Shown: positions 23,289 through 30,683 of the stretch, piece by piece
Layout: each line of letters starts with the position of its first letter
How positions within the stretch are numbered: the first letter of the stretch is position 1
Program-made: the position numbers and the translations under genes
Notes under the pieces: model-generated
What the model was told of the DNA's origin: nothing
The model's database searches: none
What the model saw: only the letters and a program-made list of their open reading frames with translations
Source of the DNA: a virus
Direction: 5' to 3' (one strand)
DNA length: 64,000 bases
Virus record (IMG/VR): IMGVR_UViG_3300018432_000013
Coordinates: 1 to 64,000 of that record

Positions 23289-23836
23289 CAGAGCGCTCCA
23301 AAGCCAGCAGCGACGCCGTTGACGAACACCTGCAGGCCCTCGATGTACACGAAGCCGTCCGCCTTGAGGTTGAGCGTGCTCGTCGCCTGCACCGTGATCG
23401 AACGCGTCACGCCATTCATCTGCACCGAGTTTCCGCTCAGCTTGTCGTGAAGGGTAAGTGAGCGGCTCTCTGGACGGTCGTCGATCAGCACGACGTAACT
23501 CTCTGTCTCGATGGCCTGGGCGTTGGGGTCGCCTTCGGTGCCCGTAAGCTGCTCTCCGTGCCCGAGATTGCCGCCGAGGTAGTAGGGCTGGTCGACGTCC
23601 CCCATCCGGAAGAAGACAGCCACCTCGGCGCCCACAGGCGGCACGAACACGCTCCCGCGCTTCTTCGACCCGCCACCGAAACCGAGCGGGAGCGCCCAGT
23701 TCGTTCCCTGCTCGATGATGCCGGGGATCTGAACGCGTACGCGCCCGAGCCCCTCCGGGTCGTCGCGCTCGATGACCGGGCCCGTGAACAACCCATGAAG
23801 CGGCATGTCCGGCCTACCGAGATCGTGATGGAACAT
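23288..23836 (-). CDS. gpV/gp5-like baseplate spike with OB fold
   Basis: 182 residues from the ATG at 23836, whose A is the last base of the upstream stop (TGATG). Residues about 15-100 form the phage_base_V OB domain (GPVIERDDPEGLGRVRVQIPG, then PPVGAEVAVFFRMGDVDQPYYLGG). The C-terminal part has the short repeating strands of a spike beta-helix. It forms the membrane-piercing needle under the tube. Confidence 0.8.
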   Translation of the reverse strand: MFHHDLGRPDMPLHGLFTGPVIERDDPEGLGRVRVQIPGIIEQGTNWALPLGFGGGSKKRGSVFVPPVGAEVAVFFRMGDVDQPYYLGGNLGHGEQLTGTEGDPNAQAIETESYVVLIDDRPESRSLTLHDKLSGNSVQMNGVTRSITVQATSTLNLKADGFVYIEGLQVFVNGVAAGFGAL

Positions 23837-25311
23837 CAGCCACCTCCTGCGGGCTTGCTGGCCTTCGTCGCCGGCACCCGCTCTCGCCAACCTGTCGCAA
23901 TCTGCTGCCCACTCTTGTCGAGAATGGGCACGGGCTGAAGCGCATCCTTGTCGCACGGCGTCCCGGTCACAGACGCCGGGCTCTTCTTCGCGCGCGAAGG
24001 CTCGCCTGCAACGACGGGCAGTCCGCTCTCAGCGCCGAGCTTCGCGCGCGTGGTCGGGCCTGTGCCGTCTGAGAGCATCTTCAGCTTCATCGCGTATTTG
24101 CCCGGGGCCACGCTGTGCTCGACCTCCTGCACGTAGTAGGCGCCGCTCAAACGCTGCCCGACCCCGGAGAGCGTCACGATGGACTTGGCCAGCATGGACG
24201 GGTCTCCGACCGCCTCGAGTGTGATCTTCACCGCACCGCGCTGCCCCGCGCGAAACTTGGCTTTGGCCTCCGTCTTGGCCGCTTCGGCGCCGCCTTCCGG
24301 AGAACACATCAGCGGGCCCTGATCGACGGGAGCGTACGCCGTGGTCGCCGCAACCGAGGTCGACTCGAGCGCGGCCGAGCGCAGGTCCTCCGACTTGAGC
24401 AGCGAAATCTCGAGCCCGCCTGCCCCCTCGCTACGAACAACACCTGCGGAGCTTGCTGGCGGTGCGGCCGACTGCGCTGCTGCAGCGGGCGGCACACCGC
24501 CCGAGTAGCTCCTCTCCAGCGCACCCGTGCGCAGATCGGGCGACTTGATGAGCGTTATTTCCCCTGTGCCCTCGCGCTCGGTATCGGTCGCATTCGAGGC
24601 GGAGACAGTGGTCGTCTGTTTGGTGAGCGGGTCTCTCACCGTCTTGGTCACGATGGCTGGGCGCTTGGTGACGTCGGTCTCGACATCGATGTTCGTCACG
24701 TCGCCGCGGCCCGGGTCGGTGTACCAGATGAAGCTACGTAGCGGTGGCTGCAGGAGCTTGGCCTCGTGAAAGTGCAAGCCGTCCTGGTCCACGTAAAACT
24801 CGAAGCCCTGTTGCGACGCAAGCTTGCGCAAGAGCTGCGCATCGGTCGTATTCGCCTGGGTGATGAAGGGAAACTTTGCGCCTGTGTCTTCGATGAGAAG
24901 CCTCTCGCCATCGTAGCCGTACTCGCGCGCAATCTGCTGCACCACCTGGCTACGCGTCATACCCTTGAACGTGCGGCTGCGCTTGGCGGCGTCCATGACC
25001 ACGCTTTTTCCGCGCGCCTCGATCGTCAACTCCATGAAGCCTTTGACCTTCATGATGAGGCACTCGCGGGTGAGGGCCATGTTCCCCGCATAGCCCCACG
25101 ACACCTGCACGAGATTGCCCTGCATCCAAAGGGGATCGTCGAAGTTAGACAGGTCGAAGTTGTCGACCTTGAGCGCGCACTTGTCCGCCTGCTTTTGATT
25201 GTCCGTGTACACGAGCGACTTCACACGGTGCGTCTGCTCTGTCACGCGCTGCGAGTTGCCCGAGACATCCTTGACCGTCACGTAGATCAGCGGTGCGCTG
25301 CGCTCGCTCAT
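23836..25311 (-). CDS. gpD-like (late control D) baseplate hub protein
   Basis: 491 residues from the ATG at 25311; an extension to 25464 is a shadow of another gene. Residues about 20-230 match phage late-control gene D/gp27-like hubs: KCALKVDNFD, FDDPLWMQGNLVQVSWGY, GMTRSQVVQQIAREYGY and ANTTDAQLLRKLASQQGFEFY. A Ser/Ala-rich central linker of about 120 residues precedes a C-terminal hub strand region (LSGAYYVQEVEHSV). It links tail tube and spike. The linker is longer than in P2 gpD. Confidence 0.8.
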   Translation of the reverse strand: MSERSAPLIYVTVKDVSGNSQRVTEQTHRVKSLVYTDNQKQADKCALKVDNFDLSNFDDPLWMQGNLVQVSWGYAGNMALTRECLIMKVKGFMELTIEARGKSVVMDAAKRSRTFKGMTRSQVVQQIAREYGYDGERLLIEDTGAKFPFITQANTTDAQLLRKLASQQGFEFYVDQDGLHFHEAKLLQPPLRSFIWYTDPGRGDVTNIDVETDVTKRPAIVTKTVRDPLTKQTTTVSASNATDTEREGTGEITLIKSPDLRTGALERSYSGGVPPAAAAQSAAPPASSAGVVRSEGAGGLEISLLKSEDLRSAALESTSVAATTAYAPVDQGPLMCSPEGGAEAAKTEAKAKFRAGQRGAVKITLEAVGDPSMLAKSIVTLSGVGQRLSGAYYVQEVEHSVAPGKYAMKLKMLSDGTGPTTRAKLGAESGLPVVAGEPSRAKKSPASVTGTPCDKDALQPVPILDKSGQQIATGWRERVPATKASKPAGGG

Positions 25312-25427
25312 CGTGTCACCCAGCGCACGAGCGCGTGAATCAGCAACAGCCCTGCACACCACACCATAAACACCGCTGCGTTTACTGCGACATAAAACAT
25401 CCCGAGCAGCAGCACGGCAGAATGCAT
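25308..25427 (-). CDS. 39-residue single-pass membrane peptide
   Basis: A short frame from ATG 25427 to TGA 25308. It begins MHSAVLLLGMFYVAV and ends HALVRWVTR, with almost its whole length a hydrophobic helix and a basic end. Its ATG overlaps the upstream stop by 1 nt (TGATG) and its stop overlaps the gpD start by 4 nt (ATGA), so it fills the gap exactly. That tight fit and the clear membrane composition support a real gene. Its presence inside a baseplate operon is odd; a small holin-like or injection-pore peptide is possible. Confidence 0.6.
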   Translation of the reverse strand: MHSAVLLLGMFYVAVNAAVFMVWCAGLLLIHALVRWVTR

Positions 25428-25714
25428 CACGGCTCCACCTCGATAGAGAGCCCGGCCTCCGCAAACCGCTGCTGCAGCCACTCGCTTGCAGCCTCGTAGG
25501 AATCGAACCCGGTCATCTCGAAGCGCTTACCTCCGGCAACCAACGAGACCTCCACGCCACGTTCGGCACGATAAATGGATCCGGTACGCTGCGTGCGGGT
25601 GCGGCCTGCAACCTGCACCTCAGAGAGGATGACCCCGAGCTCAGGTATCTCCCCCGAACCATGCGAGCGATGCACACTGAAACGAATCGCCCACTCGATC
25701 TTGAGACCCTTCAT
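25427..25714 (-). CDS. Hypothetical protein
   Basis: 95 residues, beta-rich with a C-terminal helix (YEAASEWLQQRFAEAG). No recognised family. It overlaps the LysM gene by 4 nt and the 39-residue membrane peptide by 1 nt, so it is part of the hub operon. Confidence 0.5.
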   Translation of the reverse strand: MKGLKIEWAIRFSVHRSHGSGEIPELGVILSEVQVAGRTRTQRTGSIYRAERGVEVSLVAGGKRFEMTGFDSYEAASEWLQQRFAEAGLSIEVEP

Positions 25715-26058
25715 GCGACATCGTCCTCGCGGCGCCGCGCCTCACTGAACACCATCTCCTGCACGACGCGCACCGACGGGATGAACAGCACCTGACCGAC
25801 CTGCAGCTGAATCGTTGGGTCGATGATGGGGTCCGGCTGAAAATCTGCGATCACCCACCAGAGCCCTGCCGGCCGCGGCAGGCCCGCATAGTGACGCGCA
25901 GCAAGCGCCCAGAGTGACTCGCCCCAGCGCACCACATGCTGCTGCGTGTCGTTCAACGGTCGAAAGCGAAAGGGCGTGCGCTCGGTGAGATACAGGCGAT
26001 CCGCCTCATCGGTGACCGCGAGCGAGTACGTGTGCCGGCTGTAACGGCGCGGCGGCAT
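25711..26058 (-). CDS. LysM-domain tail hub protein
   Basis: 115 residues. A LysM-like core lies at about 40-95 (HVVRWGESLWALAARHY, then LQVGQVLFIPS), with an N-terminal YSLAVTDEADRLYL strand region. Small LysM proteins of this type (P2 gpX, eCIS hub LysM) sit between tube-initiator and gpD genes. They probably hold the hub together rather than bind peptidoglycan. The order here matches. Confidence 0.75.
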   Translation of the reverse strand: MPPRRYSRHTYSLAVTDEADRLYLTERTPFRFRPLNDTQQHVVRWGESLWALAARHYAGLPRPAGLWWVIADFQPDPIIDPTIQLQVGQVLFIPSVRVVQEMVFSEARRREDDVA

Positions 26059-26639
26059 CAGAGATCCCCCCCGAAACGACGCGACGTGCTGCGCTGAAAA
26101 CCACCGAGGCGCGCATCGAGGCTCGTGTACCTGAGATCGCGCATCTCCTCGATACTCAAGGATGCCGTGAACTCGGTCGGCTCCCCCGTCACGTTGAAGC
26201 CTGTGTACTTGAAGTCGACGTCGTTAATGATCGCTTCAAACGAGAGAAACTCCGGCCACACGACGAGCACCTTGGGCGGGCTGTTGCGCGTGACAAAACT
26301 CGAGTCGCCTCGCGGCACGCAAAGCGAGAAAAGAAAGCTCTCTGCGTGAAACCGATCGTCGAGCGTGAACGGCTCAAGGCGTGAGTCCGGACGCTCTACC
26401 AACCCCGCCGCTACTGCCGCCGCAGGCGCCGAAACCCGGAAATACAGGTCGAGCTTGAGCCCGAGATCATCTGTGTGGGAAAACTGCCGCAGCGTATGGC
26501 TCATCCCCGGGATTGTCGTCTTCTGCCAGACGGCTTTGATGGTGAGGGCAAGCTCATTCGGGTTGAACTGCGCACGCAGCGACTCCTGGTCAGGACTGTC
26601 GAGGTTCACGAGGACAAGGCGTGGCGACCGCTGATACAT
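26058..26639 (-). CDS. CIS_tube-like tail tube initiator/hub protein
   Basis: 193 residues from the ATG at 26639 (overlapping the tape-measure stop). LRAQFNPNELALTIKAVW and the later VLVVWPEFLSFEAIINDVDFKYTGFN with EFTASLSIEEM are the pattern of contractile-injection-system tube proteins that join tube and spike. In eCIS loci it is the gene just before the LysM protein, as here. Confidence 0.75.
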   Translation of the reverse strand: MYQRSPRLVLVNLDSPDQESLRAQFNPNELALTIKAVWQKTTIPGMSHTLRQFSHTDDLGLKLDLYFRVSAPAAAVAAGLVERPDSRLEPFTLDDRFHAESFLFSLCVPRGDSSFVTRNSPPKVLVVWPEFLSFEAIINDVDFKYTGFNVTGEPTEFTASLSIEEMRDLRYTSLDARLGGFQRSTSRRFGGDL

Positions 26640-29011
26640 CAGAAGGCTCCGCTCCACGGGTTTTCCGTATGCGAGGCCGCAGCCTCATCACGCTGCGCGC
26701 GCTTCACGGACTCGTAAACGATCTGCCCATCAATGTAGAGCTTGTTGTCGACCACGTAGACCGGCGCGTTCGGATCCTGACTCTTCTGATACTTCTTGAG
26801 CAGCATCTCGTACCCGCGAATCTGTTGCTCACCGGAGAGGCTCGCCACCGTAGTGGCTGGACTCTGTGCATAGTCCCCGCGCCGAAGCTTGATGGCCTCG
26901 AGCCGGTGCTCGAGGCTGTTAAGTTCCTCCGTATCCACCGTGGGCGGCACAACGCCAGGGTCCATCATCGTCCCGGCTGCGTCGACGGCGGCACCGCCCA
27001 CCGCACCTGCGATAAAGCCGGCCGGGCCTGCAATACTGCCCGCAATCCCGCCCATAATCGCGAACTTGTTGTTCCAGATCGTCTTGAACATCTCAATGAC
27101 CGCAGTGCCGAGCTTAAGCAGAAAGACGAACGTGTCGCAGAGGAAGATGAACGCACCCGCCACCGACTCCGCGATGAGCTTTCCTTGCGCCTCGAAGTCG
27201 CCTTTGCTCATCGCCTTGGTCATCTTTCCGTAAGCGCTGTCGGTGATGCCGAGCGTATCCGTGAGCTTCGTGAATGCCTCCCAGATGCGCGTGAGCGCCG
27301 GGCCCGCACGATCGTCGAGCAGCAACGTGAGCGTGTCGGTGAACGCCAAAAAGCCCGCCTTCAGCTTCTCGAAGAAGAGCGTGAAGTTCACGATCATGTC
27401 CTGCGTCTCGACGTCGAGCCCCTCAAACTCGGTCGCAAGCGCCCCGGTGAGCTTGCCTTCGGTCAAGAAGGCCGCGACCGACTGAAAGACGGTCTTCCAC
27501 TTGGAGAAGAACGCCACCACCTTGTCCGTCGCACCACCAAGGTTCTGCGAAAAGACGAGGTAGAGACCAGCGCCGAAGGCGAGCAGCGCACCTGTGAGCA
27601 CCGCGGTGGCGAGCGCGAGAGGCACAGCAATCGCAAGAAAGCCGCCAAGGAAGGTCAGTACCACCGGACCACCGATCATGACGGCGCCGACCAGCACCGC
27701 GATCGCACCCGCGAGGATCATAGAGATGCCCGCAGTGACCGTCATAATGCTGCCAGCGACAAAGAGCCCGGCTAGAAACTTCTTCATATCGGGCGGGATC
27801 TCGGCGATGAACTGCTGGATACGAACAAGCCCCTCCACCAAGAGCTTGAGCGCGGGAAGGAAGAGATCCTTGAAGCCCTTGCCGAGCTCGGTGAGCAGAT
27901 TCTCCCAACTGTTGCCGAGCCGCGTTGAAAACGCGTCGTAAGTTGCGAGCATGGCGCCGGAGATCTTGTCGATCACGCTCGTGTCCTGAAACCCAACCAT
28001 CTTCTTGCGCAGGTAATCGAGCGCGTCGGCGCCCTTGTAGATCGTGTTCGTCGCGTCGTCCTTGATGCCCGCGCCAAAGAGCTGCTCAGTCACGCCCGAG
28101 TAGGCAGTGATGCCGAAGCGCTGAAGAAGGTCCTTCACAATCGTGACGTTCTCCGACATCGATGGGTTGCTCTGCAGCTGCGAGAACAGGTCGACGAAGA
28201 TGTCACCTGCTTTGCGAATCTTGCCGTTGGCGTCCTCGACGTCGATGCCGATCTTTTTGAACTTGCCCGCGTTCTCCGCCATGTAGAGCAGGGCGCTCGA
28301 CACCGAACTCGCGGCCACGGTCGCGTCAACGCCGGTGTTCTTCACGAGACCCATCATGATCAGGACCTCGTTCAGATCCTGCTTCGCGATAGAGGCGCCG
28401 CGGCCGACGGTACCGAGCGCAATGCGCAAGTCAGAAGCCTGCAAGCCTGTGATGTTCGAAATGCCGATGAGCGAACTCGCCACACGCTTCATGTTCTCGG
28501 GGCTTGCTGAAATCGAAAACACCTTCATCGCAGCGCCCATGGCTGACGCCGAATCCGCAAAGCCGACGCCGCCTGCAGCCGCGAGGTTCAAGGCAGGATT
28601 GAGCATGTCGAGCGTCTCGCGGCCCGAAAAGCCAAGCGCTGCGATCTCCTCGATGCCCTTGTTGACCTCGCTCGTTGCGCGGCCCGTGCGCTGCGAGGCG
28701 GCCATCGCAGACTGCGACATCTTCTCAAGCTCCTGGCCACCAACCTGCGCGACCTGGCCGACGCGCGTCATCTCGGCTTCAAAGCGCCCCGCTTTGCCAG
28801 CGAGGGCCATGGACGCCTCGAGCCCGCCCAAGCCTGCTGTCACCATCCCGATACCTGCTGCCATGCCAGCAAAGCCCGCACCGATCGCCTGGATGGCGGT
28901 ACGCGACTGCGTCTCGAGCCCGCCAAACGCACGCTGCAAGCGGAACAGCACACCCGACATCGCGTCGCGTGCAGTGAACGTCACTCCGAGCCCCATGGAG
29001 TTGAGCGCCAC
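26639..29011 (-). CDS. Tape measure protein
   Basis: 790 residues from a GTG with AAGGGG 9 nt upstream. The N-terminal 350 residues match the TP901-type tail tape measure domain (MSGVLFRLQRAFGG, then ETLDMLNPALNLAAA, SASAMGAAMKVF). Hydrophobic helices at about 395-500 are the membrane-inserting part. The C-terminal 250 residues are helical with a GIAGSIAGPAGFIAGAVGG segment. It sets tail length and is ejected ahead of the DNA. At 790 residues the tail should be about 115-120 nm long (usual 1.5 Angstrom per residue rule). Confidence 0.85.
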   Translation of the reverse strand: MALNSMGLGVTFTARDAMSGVLFRLQRAFGGLETQSRTAIQAIGAGFAGMAAGIGMVTAGLGGLEASMALAGKAGRFEAEMTRVGQVAQVGGQELEKMSQSAMAASQRTGRATSEVNKGIEEIAALGFSGRETLDMLNPALNLAAAGGVGFADSASAMGAAMKVFSISASPENMKRVASSLIGISNITGLQASDLRIALGTVGRGASIAKQDLNEVLIMMGLVKNTGVDATVAASSVSSALLYMAENAGKFKKIGIDVEDANGKIRKAGDIFVDLFSQLQSNPSMSENVTIVKDLLQRFGITAYSGVTEQLFGAGIKDDATNTIYKGADALDYLRKKMVGFQDTSVIDKISGAMLATYDAFSTRLGNSWENLLTELGKGFKDLFLPALKLLVEGLVRIQQFIAEIPPDMKKFLAGLFVAGSIMTVTAGISMILAGAIAVLVGAVMIGGPVVLTFLGGFLAIAVPLALATAVLTGALLAFGAGLYLVFSQNLGGATDKVVAFFSKWKTVFQSVAAFLTEGKLTGALATEFEGLDVETQDMIVNFTLFFEKLKAGFLAFTDTLTLLLDDRAGPALTRIWEAFTKLTDTLGITDSAYGKMTKAMSKGDFEAQGKLIAESVAGAFIFLCDTFVFLLKLGTAVIEMFKTIWNNKFAIMGGIAGSIAGPAGFIAGAVGGAAVDAAGTMMDPGVVPPTVDTEELNSLEHRLEAIKLRRGDYAQSPATTVASLSGEQQIRGYEMLLKKYQKSQDPNAPVYVVDNKLYIDGQIVYESVKRAQRDEAAASHTENPWSGAF

Positions 29012-29044
29012 GCTGCTTGCCCCTTAATCGCGCATGATACCAGC

Positions 29045-29344
29045 CTATCGCTTGCGGTACGCGCTGCGCAGTGCGGCCGCTTCTTTCTGCCGTGTCTCGT
29101 GCAGGGTCTCGACCATCTTCAACGCTTCATCGAAGTCCGCTTCGAGCACATCACGTCTCGACCAGCCAAGGCCGCTACCGCCGTGCTGCACGTACCCGAG
29201 CGCAAAGCAAAGCTCCGAGACGAGATCCGCCGGCATCCGTGGAAACAGCCGGCACAACGACACTTCGTCTATGGTGGGACAATGCGGGACTAGGAACCTG
29301 TCCTCGTCGCCTTCCTCGACGGCGACCAGTACCCCCGCTGGTCC
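29045..29344 (-). CDS. -1 frame extension of the tail assembly chaperone
   Basis: This frame is read only after a -1 shift at the slippery site 29350-29344 and gives 99 residues. It has no convincing start of its own: the first ATG in frame (29386) lies inside the upstream gene with no Shine-Dalgarno sequence. The fusion of 225 codons of the upstream gene plus these 99 would be about 324 residues. Long-form chaperones (lambda gpGT-like) bind tape measure and tube during assembly. The sequence ends in a Lys/Arg-rich helix (MVETLHETRQKEAAALRSAY). Confidence 0.7.
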   Translation of the reverse strand, partial: GPAGVLVAVEEGDEDRFLVPHCPTIDEVSLCRLFPRMPADLVSELCFALGYVQHGGSGLGWSRRDVLEADFDEALKMVETLHETRQKEAAALRSAYRKR

Positions 29345-30018
29345 AAAGGGAGAGTCACCTCGCTCTCCGCTCCGCACTCCTCGCATTCGATGTCGAAGTC
29401 CGTCTCGACGCCGCAGTCGTGACTGTCGAGCATCTTCACGAGATCGAGCGCCACTGTGTAGTCGAGGTCGTCGAGATAGGCGCGCCGGTCGGTCACGCCC
29501 TCGATCTCCTCGATGCGCGCAAGCAGGCTCGAGGTCACGCGCGTCGTCTTGTTCGACTTGAGGATCATGAGAGCTTTGCGCTCAAGTTCCCCTGTCATCA
29601 GGTGAAACGTGTAGCGCTTTCCATCCGGACCGAGCTCCTTGAAGACGTTGCCGCTCTTGAAGACGGCTGCATCGTCAGGCTTGAGCTTGAAGAGCGGCAG
29701 GGAGTTCAGGTCGATGGACCAGTTGATGATGTTCTTGCAGACCGAACACGGCACGCGAAAGTCGAAGTCCTTGCCGTGCGTGGCGATGCGCACCTGCAGC
29801 TGCGCGTAGAAGCGATCCCCAGACAGGACCTTCTCCCACTCGATGCGGCCCGTGAACGGGTAGGGGCCCGGGTCGACGGTCGCCGACCACACGGACCCGA
29901 GGAGCTGATCAAGCGTCGCGCCCTTTTGCTGCGCCTGCTTGTCCGCGAGGATGTTGGCTTCCTGCACCTTGAGCTTGCGCAGCTCGACGGCGAGACCTGA
30001 AGGGCATGTGACGAGCAC
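29290..30018 (-). CDS. Tail assembly chaperone, short form, with two CxxC pairs
   Basis: 242 residues, GTG at 30018 with GGGAGG upstream. It contains CSVCKN near residue 117 and CEECGAE near 216, two zinc-knuckle-like pairs, and a KYTFHLMTGELERKALMIL-like helical middle. It resembles the T4 baseplate/gp26-51-like chaperones found between tube and tape measure. Position, and a C_CCT_TTG slippery site followed by an open -1 frame, identify it as the short product of a G/GT-type pair. Confidence 0.65.
   Translation of the reverse strand: MLVTCPSGLAVELRKLKVQEANILADKQAQQKGATLDQLLGSVWSATVDPGPYPFTGRIEWEKVLSGDRFYAQLQVRIATHGKDFDFRVPCSVCKNIINWSIDLNSLPLFKLKPDDAAVFKSGNVFKELGPDGKRYTFHLMTGELERKALMILKSNKTTRVTSSLLARIEEIEGVTDRRAYLDDLDYTVALDLVKMLDSHDCGVETDFDIECEECGAESEVTLPLDQRGYWSPSRKATRTGS
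29344..29350 (-). other. Programmed -1 frameshift heptamer C_CCT_TTG
   Basis: The minus strand reads CTC CCT TTG GAC in the upstream gene's frame, so CCCTTTG fits X XXY YYZ exactly. The following frame in -1 is open for 99 codons. GGGGG follows 10 nt later. Confidence 0.7.
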
Positions 30019-30039
30019 TGGTGGTTGCCTCCCATCAGC

Positions 30040-30049
30040 GTTAGTGCCC
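30040..30049 (-). promoter_or_regulatory. GGGCACTAAC element upstream of the tail chaperone
   Basis: Exact core, 21 nt before the GTG at 30018, with GATGGGAGG between, so this is the class with a normal leader. It falls in the only sizeable gap (174 nt) of the tail operon. Confidence 0.6.
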
Positions 30050-30077
30050 GGTCATGCGCGACCTGGACACGAAAAGC

Positions 30078-30137
30078 GTGAGCCCGAAAGAAGGACGCCC
30101 ATCTCCAAACGGCCCTCTCTCGGCTCACGGGGAAGCG
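30078..30137. repeat. Inverted repeat between tube and chaperone genes
   Basis: GTGAGCCCGA near 30078 and TCGGCTCAC near 30129 form complementary arms around 45 nt that also contain CCCGAAAG. No T-run follows, so it may be an mRNA-processing or attenuation structure between the very highly expressed tube gene and the chaperone. Confidence 0.4.
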
Positions 30138-30192
30138 CGCAAGTCTGGTAGCAAGCCAGGTCCTCGCAGCACCTCCGCAAAGCTTGGTGCGC

Positions 30193-30669
30193 TCAGAAGA
30201 TGCTGGGCGCGCCGACGAGCTCGTAGAAGTCGATGGCGAGCGTGATCTGCTCGACGACGTTCTCGTCTGCGTCGTTGTCCCAGTCACCCGCGACGAAGCG
30301 CTTTGGCCAGGCGCCAAAGAGCCGCCACCTGCGGATCGTCTGGCCGGCTCGGTCGAGCTGGCGCACGTCGACGTTGCGCTTGTAGTAGGGCTCGTTCATG
30401 CCGGCGTTGGCGATCGCGTCGCCGATGGACTTGTGCCAGAGGTAGAGCTCCAGGTTGCCCGTCACGCCGCGCGCGAGCGTGACGTCGTCGACGGTGATGC
30501 GGCCCGCGCTCTTGTGCGGAATCATGGTGCCGCCTTCCCACTGCGCGACCTCGCCAAACTCGCTGGCGAGCTCGCTGCAGCTCTGAAAGGACCCGTTCAG
30601 GATTCCGTCGATCTCGACGATGAACCGAAACTTCGGGTGGTACTGGCGCGGTGCTCCAAGGATCGGCAT
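30193..30669 (-). CDS. Tail tube protein (T4 gp19-like)
   Basis: 158 residues. The pattern RFIVEIDGILNGSFQSCSEL, IPHKSAGRITVDDVTLARG, LYLWHKSIGDAI and a C-terminal VVEQITLAIDFYELVG match the T4 gp19/eCIS tube family, whose hexamers stack to form the inner tube. The start is 14 nt from the sheath stop. The length is standard for the family. Confidence 0.9.
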   Translation of the reverse strand: MPILGAPRQYHPKFRFIVEIDGILNGSFQSCSELASEFGEVAQWEGGTMIPHKSAGRITVDDVTLARGVTGNLELYLWHKSIGDAIANAGMNEPYYKRNVDVRQLDRAGQTIRRWRLFGAWPKRFVAGDWDNDADENVVEQITLAIDFYELVGAPSIF

Positions 30670-30683
30670 GTCGTGTTACCCCT

